Shown: positions 23,601-37,981 of the stretch, in pieces
How positions within the stretch are numbered: the stretch's first letter is position 1
Layout of the letters: every line of letters begins with the position of its first letter
Assembly: GCF_021462225.1 (NCBI RefSeq)
Contig: NC_061812.1
Location: 50,213,848-50,277,847 of the forward strand
Reading direction: 5' to 3'
Length of the DNA: 64,000 nucleotides
DNA from: Girardinichthys multiradiatus
Lineage: Eukaryota; Chordata; Actinopteri; Cyprinodontiformes; Goodeidae
Notes under the pieces: generated by a model
What the model was told of the DNA's origin: nothing
Databases searched by the model: none
What the model saw: the letters and a program-made list of their open reading frames with translations, nothing else
Made by a program: the position numbers and the translations under genes

Positions 23601-26600
23601 GATTGTTGGTCATATACAGTTTTATTAAGGCTAGAATGACCGTTACCCTGGTGATGAGTATTGAAATGATTGGACCGGTTAGGAGCTGGCATGTCGACAA
23701 CAGGCAGCAGAGATCCTGAATGGTGACATATGTAAATATTCTGTGGAGGCAGATTTGTTTTAAGGCCATCAGCAAAAGATGCTTAAACCAAATGGTTGTG
23801 TTTGTGTCTTTTATTAAGCTATCTTAGGTTACAGATTCCACAGAGGTCTGCCCTCTGTAAGATGTGGAACAATCAGATGGTTATAGAAACACAGGGAGTT
23901 ACTGCTCATTCTATCACACACAGTCACAACGTCCCCCATTTCTAATCTGCACATGTAGATGTCAAACACAGCTGCAACCAGGAGGTCATAGGCCAGATGG
24001 AAGACAAACGTCTGGTAGAACTCTTATAATATGCTTATAAAATATCATACAATCTTGCAAAAGGCCCAAAAATAGTAAGCAGAAACTAGTGTGCTCCAGA
24101 CAGACTAAGAGGACTAATTTACAAAATAAATTTCAGCTTTCAGCTGGATCTCTGCAGCACTGTGCAGGATGACTGCCCACACGAACCCACTGATCTTATC
24201 ACTGGGCTGCTGTGACGTCAGTCCACCCCACATGCTGGCTAGTTGCCCGTTACGATAACCTGTTCTTCTGCAAACCCTCGTTGTGAACACTATGGAACTT
24301 TTAGCAAGTCTTGAGGTATTCCTGTGTTCCCTGACCTTCTCTCACTGCTTTGACTGACTATTGGATGCTCAAGCAACTACTGTACCTGTAACACTATCAC
24401 TCCAGTTGTAGCCACCATTTAGGCCCATTGAAGCCCATTCCTGATGTTCTATTTACATACCCACGACTGTCCTGCATGTTTAGAGTTAAGTTTAATTTGA
24501 ACCATTAAGTGAGCAAACTTTTTATGAGGCTATTTCCATATCAGCAGGCAACCAAAAAAATCACGTTTTAGTTCAGTATTACTCAGTTTAGGGGGATTAT
24601 CTTAATCCTGTCTCTTCATATCTTCCTTCCCTTTAGGTTGGATTCTGGAAAAGTCACTTCAAACACAAACCAGAAGAAGGGTCTTTTGTTTCCCAGCAGA
24701 AACTGGCTGCCCAGAAGAATATGGTCAACACCAAGCTAAATAACAGCTCTAACAGCAATCTTAAGAGCTTGCAGAACATCATGCATGAGATTGAGTATCT
24801 GCGTAGCTCCAGAGAACAGCAGATGGAGGAGACCATGTTGTGTAACCACAGACTGGAGCAGGAACTGTGGAGCTGTAAAGAGACCATTGCTGCTTTGGAA
24901 GAGAGCAACAGAGCTCTGAACAGGGAGCAGGTGAGCATGAGGAGGAAGGTGGAGGAGGCCAGGCAGGCTCTGCTTAGCGGACTGGGGAAAGTTAAGGAAC
25001 TGGAATCAAAGGCCAATCATGTTCCAGCGCTGCAGAGGCACGTTCTTCAACTGGAATCTGAGCTCCTATACTACAGGTAAAAACACCCAATGTTGTTTAA
25101 CTCTAAAAACCATTAATCTGAGAGGTATTGACATGAATGTTGGGTACCAGCACTAGACATGATTTTTCCACGGGACTGGGACCCTTGCCATCTGTAGGCT
25201 GGAGTGCAAGAGCCTCCAAAGCGGCTCAACCAGTTGGTCAGCACAGGCCTTCAACAATCTGTGATATGCATCATCAGGGCCAGCAGCCTTACCTGGTCGC
25301 AGTCTCTTCAGCTCTGCCCTCACCTCTTCCAATGTGAGGGACAGGGGGTGGCAGGTGAGGGGGGGCAGTTACAGTAATGGATCTGCTGTAAGGAGAAGGT
25401 GGTAAAAAAAAGAAAAATGGGGGAAAGGTTGAAAAACATCAGCAGGAAGGGGTGAAGGGGATGGTGTGGCAGTAGCAGTGGGTGCTGAAACATCCCAGTC
25501 GACTGCAAGTCGAACCTATTAAAGAACATGTTAAACTCATTGACCTTGTCCAGGCCACCCACAGCCCAGCTGTTATTCTGCTTATAGCCAGTGATGATGT
25601 TCATTCCTTCCACACTTCTCCAATGTTGATAAGCTGTAGCTTCCTCTCCACCCTTCTCTTATAGTCCAGGTTGGCCCATATCAGGCTCCTATTTAGCTCT
25701 TGCTGCACCTTTTTGCGAAGTCCCCTGTCACCAACCATGAAGGCTGCCTTTTTCTGTTTAGGGAGTTTCTTGATGTCCCAGGTGAACCAAGGTTTGTTGT
25801 TGGGAAAGCAGTTCACAGTCCTTGCAGGTACAACATTTATGCAAAAGGTCAGACAGATGGTAAAGCAATCCACTGTCCTATTGATGTCTGTGTCCCCCCA
25901 ATTTTCCTCTGTGTCCTGCAGCACTTCCAAGTCTGTGCACCCATAGCAAGACTTAAGGGTCTCAGAGCTCTGGTGTCCACCTCCGAAATGTACAGGTGGT
26001 CACCGGCTGCCTCAGTACACAAGACGTATAGATGGGTTGAAGAAAAACCAGGTTGTGGTCTAATCTGCCAATTGGTGGAAGGGCTGAAACAAAGTATGCC
26101 TCCTTGGCATTTGCATACAGTAAGTCCAGAGGCTTATTTCCTTAGTGGGGCAGTTGACAAACTGCACAAAGCCCAAGAGATGGAAAGTCCCCAGATCTCA
26201 GAATAATTTCATCAGGATGCTGGGTCTGTACCCTAGCGACAGCATCGTGGCCAGCTCTCTGGAAAGGTAAAGGGGTGGCCTAGTGGTTAGAGAGCAGGGC
26301 ATTTATGTCCTGGAGAGGCCACAGGTACCCTGGTTCGAATTCCACAGCCTGCCACTCTGGCTCCCAGGGAGCCGCATAATGGCAGCCCAACCGGGATCGA
26401 GTGTTTGTCGCCTTGCTTAATCCATCAGAAGGCAATTAGGGCTTGCCTCGAGTATACAACTCTGTCTAAAGTTGTCATCATTGCTAGTTGCAAAACAAAT
26501 AATGAAATAAAACACACAACCTTGGGAGCTAGAGAGACGTGCTGCCATTCAAGACGTCTTGGTCTCATGATGATAAAATATGAACATACTGTACACATTT

Positions 26601-29600
26601 TGTTAGAGAACAGCAAGTTGTGTTAAAAGTACTGAAACATTGAATAGTTCGACATATCCATTCAAGAGTTTAGAGAAGGTCACATTAAGTTCCCCTGTAG
26701 CGGTTAGAGTGCATTTCAGTTCCATCCTGAAATGTCACCCAAAAGCCCAATGTTCCTAACTTTTTGGGAGTCATGTACGTTCAGAGTTATTTCTGTGCAT
26801 TTCGTCATGCTGCACCACTCTTCCATAATGGCCAGTTTCGTGGAGTATAAGATTAAAAGTTATTGCTCTGTCATTCAGTCTACCACCTGAGCTGAGGATC
26901 TCTGCAGTTCATCCAGAGTTACCTTGGGCCTATTGGCTGTCTCTGATTAATGCTCTCCTTGCCCAGCCTCTCAGTTTAGGTGGACCTCCATGTCTTTGTA
27001 GATCTGCAGTTGGTCCATCCTCTCCATGTTCAGATGACAGATTGAACAGAACTCCATGCGAGGTTCAGAGCTGTAGAACCTAACCCTGCTATAAACTTCT
27101 CTACAACTTTCTCCCTGACCTGTCTGCTATGTTCCTTGTTCTTCATGTTGTCTAATGTTCTACTAACAAACCTCTGAACGGCTGGATTTATATTTAAATT
27201 ACATTACACACAGCTGGACTTTAATTATGGGGTAGGTGACCTGATAAGGAAAATGATTGTACTGGAATTTATTTAGGGGTACCAAGTACCTTTACTTGGT
27301 ACCCCTAAATAAATTCCAGACTGAATACAAATGCATGACACACTTTTCAGATTGTCTTTGTAAAAATTTTCCCTTCCTAATTCTGCACTTCTTCTGTTGT
27401 AAAATCCGAATTAATCACACTGAGGTTTGTGATTTTAACATGAATACTTTTGCACGCTGCTGTATGACCATCTCCTTTACATTTGGGCTGTAAGCTTGTA
27501 CATGTAAGCACCCAAACCTAATATTTCAGCTATTACATATTGTATAATGCAGTAATGGCCTCAGGAAGCTGTCTTTATAGACAAGCAGACATGTAATGGA
27601 TGCATTTCCTTAGCGGAACAGCTGCTGATTTCTTTAAGCCAAGAGTTCTTTAGGTGAGGAAAAGTGTTGTGTTGTATACATGCATGCCATTTTCATTTAG
27701 GTTGAAACAGAGAATTTAGTTTGAAGGTTCTTCATAAGGATGATGGCTTGTTAAATTTACTAAAGGTATAGACACTGTATATGGTCAGTTTAAGGATTTG
27801 CAAACGTTAAATTTAATGAACAAAAATAGAAATTAGTACATTTGTAATTATTGAAATTGTTATTCACCAAAAACACCAATGCAAAAATATCCAAACAAAA
27901 AAATAAGGCAATTTCTCAGAAGGAAAGCAGAGTTAGCAGTGTGGGTTGTTCTGGTTCTGGGAGGTATAAGGATACACCTGTGGGGCATAATGCTGTTCAT
28001 CAGGTCCAGTCACTTTTGGCCGATTACTACATCTTAAATCCTCCCCTGATTAACTGTAAGTCTTCCTAAAGCAGAATAAAATGACTGTGTTTACCTCGGG
28101 CTTAATGCCTGAGACGCTCCTGCCTTGCTGTTTAGAAGCTCTGATGTGGTACACTTTTCCTGTTTTCAGCCCTGCTTTGTTGAACTTTATTGAATGAGCT
28201 ACGTGTGTGGCCAGTCCTGCTCGAACTCTGCTACTGTCTTGGAACTGTTCATTTTGCTGGGAGTCGAGGTGTAATTGAACTTTTAAAGTTCAAAGCTTTT
28301 GGTTCAGTGTTTATCTCTCAGTCTGTTGCTCCTGCTTCAACCATATAATCATGTCTGCAGCTCTGGCCTTTTGGCTTGCAGATGTCCCAAAATACTTGTA
28401 ATGTTTACATTGTGCTGCGGTTATGGAGTCTAATACAGGCATGAGCAGACAGATATGACTAAAGTTCATGCTACAGCCTGCTTTTAGGATATTTCAAATA
28501 ACAAATGTAGCAACCACAGGTTCAATCCTATGACCCGAACTCTGCTAATCTATGCAGATGTGGTTCCAAAGTTTTTTCACTGCCTTTTCATTGATGCTGT
28601 GATGGCAAATAATTCAACTCCACAAAAGCAACACAGAAGCCTATTGAGTGAGACCCTGAACAACTGGCGGTTCTCATCAATCTCAGCTCACTTCTTTCAT
28701 TCTGCCTCTAAAGGAACAATACCACACAGGCACCCGTATTCCATGGATCTTAGCAACCAGTCCTCCATGTCCATCTGAACTGAAAGCCTAACATTTCCTT
28801 GTTCTCAACTCACCCAAATACTCCTTAAGACGATATAATGTTAAGTGTTATTATGAGGTACTTGAAGTAGATTATTGGTGTTTATAGAAAATATGCTTGG
28901 TTTTATTATCCATGGATGATTCAATTTCTGTCAACGTTCTACAGATTCACATCTCACAAGCATTCTCTTAAAGTTCAGGTTCACAAAAACAAATACATTC
29001 ATGTTCAACAACAGTTCATCAGTTTGAACTAAATTCATTGAACAGGGTTCCATTTGTTTTTGTTTCATCATTTTTGTTTGAGATAAACCTCCATAACTGG
29101 TGCTACATTCCTGTATAGGCTATCTACAGTCATTTTACACCCAGTCTTGGACATATCTGCCATTTCCACACAAATCAGTTCATCATTTTACATTAGCAAA
29201 GACATTTGTTGATGTAAACACTCTTATTTTAAAGAAACAAATTCAGGTGTCATCCACATGGAAATCACAAACACCTGCCCACAATGTAAAGCATAATGTT
29301 GGAAGGCTAATGATACGGGATTGTTTTGCATGAACAGGACCAGCACACCTTGCAGTCATTGAGTTAATCATAAATTCTGTATATTACAGCATTTGGATAG
29401 TGGAAAAACACTGGATGAGCTCATCCATCCGCAGTGAATACACCTGCCAAAGGTAGCTTTGAAGAAGTTCACCACCCCAGCTTTCTGACAAAGATTTCTG
29501 GTTGTCCTGGCGGTTCTGCCTCTTGGGGTCGGTCTAACCCGGCTCTTAATAAAAAAGGACCAGCCTAGAAACCCAATAAGCCAAAACAGGCACACTTCAG

Positions 29601-32600
29601 AATCACAAAGGAAATTCAATGGTGTCTAACAGTGCGTCACTAGACAATAAAGAGATACAGCACAGCCTACAGACAAATAAATGTTTAGATTGTCTACTAA
29701 ATAGACTGTCCAGAGTGTCCAGGTCCTGGACTCATTTGGATCATTGCTTGCTTGAAAGGAATCTTGGTTCTTTCTTTCTGCAGTTCCATCCCATACTCAG
29801 AAAAATAAACCTTTTCATTAGACAAACTCAGCCAATCAGGAGCAGATTTTTAGACTTGTTATCCAGCCAATGAAAGCCAAAGGAATTATGAGACTAGCCA
29901 ATCACAGATGGGCGAATTTGTTGAAATTATTTCTGTTTTAGCTAAAATGTTCTCTGCCAAGAGATAATAAGGTGAATGTCCTGTTTTCCTCTTTCCATCA
30001 ACATCCAAGCTGAAGTAATGTTTAGAGAAATATACTTGAAATGTTTGACCATCATGTCTGTTACTGGTGTGGATAAAATCTGAGAAGAGTTCCCTATTCA
30101 GAGTTACTTATTCAGCAAAGGAGTGTCTTTGTCTTGCTGGGATTGACTGAAACTCTTGCGTTTAGCTGTCTTTATGCTGTTCGCATCAGAAGGTAAAGAA
30201 GCTTAAATTAGTCACTGGAGTCTGCACAGCTCTGTGGGCCAGATGGATCCAACAATAAGAAGCACAGAAAGAGGAACACAAACCGATGAGGGGGAGGAAA
30301 GCCTACCATCTGGAGGCAGAGGCAAACATTCATCTCTTAAAATGTTCTACAAGGAGGAATAGCTTCATTTTATTTCCACCTTCTTCTTATTGCCCCACAG
30401 AAATATGTAGTCTGACTGTCCATCTTCAGTTATTAACGTCATGTAGCCCACCTCATGCACAACTTTAAAACTCCCCTGCATGCCCATTACCCCTGGGCCT
30501 CTGAAGGCAGGCCCCAAGGGAGGTGTAATCTCCCAAGCTTTGTATGCTCCCTGCATGATGCCTGAGAGCATAAGAAAGTGTCTGGAGACCATCTATCTGC
30601 TTTAGCACAAGATATGCTGCATTTTGTGGAGCAGGTGCTACCAGGGCATAGCTGCCCTTTATATAATGCAGAAATGACACATACACTATATTACCAAAAG
30701 TATTTGTCTGTCTACTTTTACATGTACATGAACTGTGATGACATCTTATTCTTAATATATTAGGCCCAGTTTGTAATGGAGCCACCATTGCCAGCAATAG
30801 CAACTATACCTATTCTGTAAACATGTTCCAAGGGGAGGGAGGGAGGGAGGGAGGGAGGGAGGGCAGGTTTTTGTTCTGGGTTCTTTAGTTAACTCCTGGA
30901 TGAGCTAATTTTGGGAGGTCTCCTGGGGAGGTCCTGCTCCATGTTTTTTTTCAGTTTGTGGATAATGGTTTTCACTATGGTTCTCTGACCTGCCAAAGCC
31001 ATAGTAATGCCTTTTTAACCCTTTCCAGACTGATAGATGTCACCGACCTTGCTTCTCATCTTTTCTTGAGTTCTTTTAGATTGTGGCTTGATGGGTTGCT
31101 TTTAGTCCTACTTGATGTTGTCAGACAGGTTCTGTGTCTTGATTCTACAGCTCAGGCAATAATTAGGCCAGGGTATTGCTAGTGAAAATGAATTTTACAA
31201 AGTTAATTCCAGTGAAATCATAATCTAAAAGGTGGGGAATTGTATTTTCCCAGAAGACCAGATTAGTTTGGATTACATTTTCTGCCTAAATAATAAAATT
31301 ATTATATAAGAACTACTCAAAGTACAAACTACACTCACCGGCCACTTTATTAGGTACACCTGTCCAACTGCTTGTTAACGCAAATTTCCAATCAGCCAAT
31401 CACATGGCGCCCTGCGACGGACTGGCGACCTATCCAGGGTGTACCCTGCCTCTCGCCCATAGACTGCTGGAGATAGGCACCAGCTTCCCTGCGACCCACT
31501 ATGGAATAAGTGGTAGAAGATGACTGACTGACAATCACATGGCAGCAACTCAATGCATGTAGGCATGTAGACAAGACGATCTGCTGCAGTTCAAACCGAG
31601 CATCAGAATGGGGAAGGAAGGGGATTTAAGTGACTTTGAACGTGGCATGGCTGTTGGTGCCAGAGGGGCTGGTCTGAGTATTTCAGAAACTGCTGATCTA
31701 CTGGGATTTTTATGCACTACCATCTCTAGGGTTTACAGAGAATGGTCTGAAAAAGAGAAAATATCCAGTGAGCGGCAGTTCTGTGGGCCTTGTTGATGAC
31801 AGAGGTCAGAGGAGAATGGCCAGACTGGTTCGAGCTGATAGAAAGGCAACAGTAACTCAAATAACAACCAAGGCATGCAGAAGAGCATCTCTGAACGCAC
31901 AACACATCAAACCTTGAGGCGGATGGGCTACAGCAGCAGAAGACCACACCGGGTGCCACTCCTGTCAGTTAAGAACAGGAAACTGAGGCTAATATTCACA
32001 CAGGCTCACCAAAATTGGACAATAGAAGATTGAAAATTTTTGCCTGGTCTGATGAGTCTTGATTTCTGCTGCGACATTCGGATGGTAGGGTCAGAATTTG
32101 GCATCAACATCATGAAGCATGGATCCATCCTGCCTTGTATCAACGGTTCAGGCTGGTGGTGGTGGTGTAATGGTGTGGGGGATATTTTCTTGGCACTTAG
32201 TACCAACTGAGCATCGTGTCAATGCCACAGCCTACCTGTGTATTGTTGCTGACCATATCCATCCCTTTATGACCACAGTGTACCCATCTTCTGATGGTTA
32301 CTTCCAGCAGGATAACACGCCATGTCATAAAGCATGAATCATCTCAGACTGGTTTCTTGAACATGACAATGAGTTCACTGGACTCAAATGGCCTCCACAG
32401 TCACCAGATCTCAATCCAATAGAGCATCTTTGGGATGTGGTGGAACAGGAAATTCGCATCATGGATGCATCTGTGTGATGCTATCATGTCAATATGGACC
32501 AAACTCTCTGAGGAATGTTTCCAGTACCTTGTTGAATCTATGCCATGAAGGATTAAGGCAGTTCTGAAGCCAAAAGGGGGTCCAACCCGGTACTAGCAAG

Positions 32601-35600
32601 GTGTACCTAATAAAGTGGCCGGTGAGTGTAGAGTTTATGTTTACTCAGATTATCTTTGTCTGACATTAACATTTGTTTGATGATCTGAAGCAAAAACAGA
32701 AGCAATCTGTGGAACGGCAAACACTATTTCATGGTACTGTATCATATACAATCACATCAGGAACATTCTAATGTTTTATGAAGTGTGTTTTAGGAGGTGC
32801 AGCAGTGGAGAACTGTAGGTGCTGCGGATGCATAAAGCTCACAGCCAAACAAGGAGACGAAAAGTGATTAGTGAGCAGTATTAGAGAACCAGCATTAAAG
32901 ATGTGATGTTTTCTCTAAGAACCTTGACTGGAAGTATAGAGAAGGTCAGGAAGCTGCACTGTCTTTATGGATCTAAAGAAACAGTATTGCATGGACCAAG
33001 AGGAACAATGCTGCTCTACCAGAGATTCAGGAGGGGTTGAGACAAATTGAATGTCAGGGTAGTCCAGAAGGGTTAGGTTCTAAAACAACATCCCAAGCTT
33101 TAAACATCTGACAGAGCTCTGTTCAATCCATAATCTGAAGAATAAAAATATATAAAAACAGTCATTTTAGAAAAACAGCCAGAAGAAGTTGTGTTTGCAA
33201 TTTGCCACTAGTCCTGTAGACGATACAGCAAAGATTTGGATGTAGGTGCTCTGATCAGATAAAACCAAATCTGGTTTTTAGCCTGCCATGAAATCTTATG
33301 CAAACTGACATTGCACATCACCCTGAGCAGAACCTTTTCAGAGTGAAACATGGTAGTGGCAGCATTATGCTGTGTGGATGTTTGTGTTCAGCAAGAACAA
33401 GGATGCAAGTCAGAGTGGGAAGATGGAAGGAGCTAAATTCAGGACAATCCTGGAAGGGAACCCGTTAAAAGATTTAAAAAGCTTGAGGCTGGGGTGGAGG
33501 CTCAGGTATTGCACTGCTTTTTATTGGTCCATCACATAAAATCACAATATAATACATAAAAATATGTGTGTTTGTATTGTAGCCAAATGTGAAGAAATTT
33601 AAGCAGTATAAATACTTTTGGATGACTCTGTATATGAAGCAGGCAGGGAGAAGTAGAGGAAGGGTTAGGGTAGGTCAGAAAACTGCCAGCCAGTTTTCTG
33701 TGTGTGTCTACCACACACCACCACATTTTGTTCAGCATTCAGGGGATTTGACTACTTTCAAGTGTGTTTGCGCTTCCAGCTGAACTCTGAGTGTCCAAAA
33801 AATCCACCAAAACCCTTCAGAAGGCTCCATCTCTCTCTAAAGGTTTTCAAGAGCAAAACACAGTTTTCATGTGACGTTTAAAATATCATTTTATTATCAG
33901 CGGTGCTTGAGAAACAAGGTCTTGGAAGTGCAGCTTTGTTCTGACCAACATCAATTAAAGAGCGAATCAGTCACACCAGAGCCTGCATGTGAAGCAGCCT
34001 TGTTCTAGAATGTGAGCGTCTCCAGAGCAACCAGGAAGCCTTGTGTTTGTCTGACTATAGCTGCTGGCCCTCCTCCCCCACTGTGACTTAAACACAACTC
34101 TGTCTGATTGCCTGCAAGCCCAACACACTTACTGCTGCACAAAGAAAACTAAAGTAAAATGTTGCCTTACAGAATTGTCTGCCTCGCACCAACAGGATGT
34201 AAGCATGAGTGCTCCATGATTTTAGAGGCAGGCTGCTGAAGATCTGTTGATTTTCTCCATTTTAGTTTTTCTGCTGCAAGATATCGTCATCTGGAAACAC
34301 TTATGCACTGATTTATGAAAGCCCCCTATCGGATTTCTCCCTCAACAAAAAGGGCAGCCAAAAAAGAAAGTTTAGAAAATTCAAAGGTTTCTAGAAGCAC
34401 TGATCCACCCTAACTGCATCCTCAGGCTTTTCTTTTAGAAGGAAAGGTATTACTCTGATCATGAAATCAGGAACATGGTAAATGTACATGAAGACAACTG
34501 GATCTGGATCTGGACCTGAGCAGATAGAGGTGTGTTTTCTAAAGTTTGCTGCCACTTAAAATGCTGCACACTAGCAACACTGTTCTACCACTGACCCACT
34601 TTACTGTAAAAATGTCTCAAACATCCAGAGTCTGGCTCCAATTACCCCTCCCAGATCTGGCATTCAGCATCACACGGCTCTATAAAATGATCACGGCAGC
34701 TGCAGATGTGCAGTATTACACACTTCTTTTGGTTATGTGACATGTTCTCTTTCATGTTTGCGATTGGTTGGAACTGAACTGCTCACAGGTGTGTACATGT
34801 GAAGTGCAGTTTCAGTGCAGCATTTGCACAGATGACAGACCTGCTAAGAACGTAGAGATAGGTAGTTATCATATCCACATGATTCAAACTTTACAAACTC
34901 TTGGATATTTTGATATTAACTATTTTCTTCAACTTTTTAATGAAACAGTCAGGTAATATCCATATTCATAATAATAGTGTGCTGCTCAGCAGACCATTAT
35001 ACTTTTTAATGATTTAATGTAGCTGCTGTACTTTATTTGATAAGGCTGTGTAAGGTTTAGACTTACGGCAGTGTTTGTTAAATTGGCCTCTAACTACATA
35101 CTATGGCAGCCTATAGAGTCATATTGAATAAATGAGAATATTAGTCAACAGGTAATTTACTTCAGTACCCCAATTCACTAACTGAAAAACATATATATAT
35201 ATATTATATTATATATAGATTAATTCCACCCATACTGATGTTTCCAAGCCTTTATTTTTGTTAATTTTGATGATTTTCTGCTGACAGCCAATGAAAACAT
35301 TTGAATATTACATCAAACCAAACCTGATCTCTTTCAGGTCTGAGGTGTCCAAATTCCAACTTCCAAGCAGCACCAGGGCAGAGCAGCAGCCTTGTGTCAG
35401 CAGGGGGCAGGGCCAGAGATGCTGCCAGGACCTCCATCATGATCGCTGCTCCCCAACAGGCCGAGCTGTGACCACCCCCGACAAGAGTGAGGCATCTCTG
35501 TCTTAAACATGCATCTAATGAAGACTCTGTTTGGGCTATGTGAAACTAAGCATCTGACTTTTACACAAATACGTACAGCACCTTGCAAATGTATTGAGAC

Positions 35601-37937
35601 CCTTTGAACGTTTCCACGTTTTTTTGTGTTTTTAATTAGGATTTCATTTGATAGAACACCACAAAGGTAGTTCACAGTTGTAGTTTGGTCTGGACTTTGA
35701 CTAGGACATTCAACACATACATCTGCTTTGATCTAAACCATCCCATTGTAGTTCTGGCCGTTTAGGGTGGTTGTCCTGCTGGAAGGTGAACCTCCACCTC
35801 TGTCTCAGGTCTTCTGGAGCCCCTAACAGGGTTTTTTTCCAGGATTGTTCTGGATTTAGCTCCATCCATCTTCCCATCAGCTCTCACCAGCTTCTCTGTT
35901 ACCACATTTTAACCCCACTGAGAAACGGTGCTCAGTGGATCAACTGAAACCAACAAACTGTAATGGGACTGGAATGGGTCACCAACAATCAGGAACTGGT
36001 CCAGAAGTCAGAGAGAATTACAGAAGTTAGAAGGAACATGCTTTAATTATTGACTCTTTATATAAACATTGTGTCCTTACAAATGAAAGCTGATAAAATG
36101 ATAAAATGTTTCTAATGAGTCATTAGATTTCCCACAGAAACATTTCAAGACAGAACTAAAAACGTGTCACTGCAAAAATATGAAATCATGACTATAGAAC
36201 TTCTAGTCCTTCAGTTAAACCTAAAACACACAGGACTCCACAAGCTCTTAGATAATTGTACTATATCAGTAACATCATGCTTGTGTTGTGTGCCAGTGGA
36301 GGAGCAGCTGTTCCGGTCAGTGGAGGGCCAGGCAGCCTCAGATGAAGAAGAGGACAGGAGGACCGAAGAGCAACAGAGGCAGATGGAGGAGGTGAAGAGG
36401 ATCTTAACCAAACTGTCATGCTGTGGTCAAAGGTAATCTACATCGAAAATCATCTAAAACACTCAGTTACAGCGAGCCAGTGGAATATTGGGCTCGAGAA
36501 CCCAGGAAAGAACCACTGGCAGTTTGTATAGCAGAGACACAGTCTGCACACAGGTACAATGTCATCATGTCAGACAGAACCTTGCCAGACCTCTCATTTT
36601 GTTATATTACAGTCACATGGGACAGACTAACACCAAGTAGAGTATAACTGAGAAGACGAAGGTAAATGACAATGTGGTGCATTTGTCATCCTCCTTTGAG
36701 TCAGTACCTTCTAGAAGTTGCAAGTATTTTGGGGCATGTTTCTTCCAGCTTCAGCATCTGTGAACATCAGTTTTCAATTGGATTTAGATCTGGACTTTGA
36801 TTAGGCCATGCTAACACATGAATATGCTCTGATCTAAACCATCCCATTGTAGCTCCATCTGTATGTTTGGGTTGGTTGTCCTGCTTGAAGGTGAACCTCC
36901 ACCTCAGTCTCAAGCATTTTAAATTTCTACAGCTCCTCCAGAGTCACCATGGGCCCTCTGGGCTGCTTCTTGAATTAATGATCTCCTCATCCAGCCATCA
37001 GTTTAGGTGGACCTCCATGTCTTGGTAGATCTGCAGTTGGTCCATCCTCTCCATGTTCAGATGATGGATCGAACAGAATATGATTTTCCATGCTTGGGAT
37101 GTTGTTTTAGAACCTAACCTTGTTGTAAACTTCTCCAGAACTCTCTCCATGACCTGTCTGCTGTGTTCCTTTGTCTTCATGATGCTGTTTGTTCTCTAAT
37201 GTTCTCTAAAGACCCTTTGAGGTCAGAAACAGAGCAGCTGCTTTAATACTCAGATTACATTACACATAGCTAGACTTTGGTTATTGATCAAATTCTTTCT
37301 GAAGGCAGGTGGGTTCCTGGATTTTATTTTGGAGTATCAGAGTAAGGGGGGATGCACCCCACACATTAATCATTTACTGTATTCCTTTCACTTCACAGTT
37401 CTGCTCTACTCTATGGTATTCTGTCACATAAATTTCAGTGAGGTTTGTGTTTGGAATGGGTGAGGGGGTATGAATACTTTTGCACTGTGGCTGCTACTAG
37501 AGCCTGACAGACATATCTGTGTTTGATTATGTTCTTAACCAGATGTGGTGACAAGGCAATGAAGAAGCTGACGTTTAATCTTGGCAGCTTGAGGAATGAA
37601 GAAAGTCACAGTGCTGTGGTGGAGCTCGTGGAGAGGGTCACCAGGCTGCACAAAGAGCTGGAGCTGAAGGAAAGCCAAGCAGAGATGAACATGGACCAGG
37701 TACAAACCACCAATATCCTCTGACCAAACCAGGATGGGCTTCTGCACATTGCTCATCTCTGCAGCTGAACCCAATAAGTGCAAACCTCCACTCGGACCAC
37801 GTTCTGCCTTTCTTCACCGTTCTCCAGTCTTAAACTGGATTAGAGAGGACTGGTGAATGTTATGAAAATGTATTGTAAGCTTCAAAGGCCGAACCACAGC
37901 TAATGGTACGAGTCGGCAGCTGCCACCTCACCAAACC

Positions 37938-37981
<44 letters not shown>

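Larger units (their letters stand above)
31332..32628 (+). mobile_element. Tc1-like element with 36-residue D-E spacing, carrying a SINE insertion
   Basis: Termini are CACTCACCGGCCACTTTATT at 31332 and its complement (AATAAAGTGGCCGGTGAGTG) ending at 32628, flanked by TA (31330-31331 and 32629-32630). A 123-bp insert lies between the left terminus and the transposase. Confidence 0.92.

Noticed and set aside
26270..26420. tRNA gene
   Set aside because: A- and B-box-like sequences are present but the cloverleaf is not, and the body continues as a SINE. The same applies to 43600-43785.
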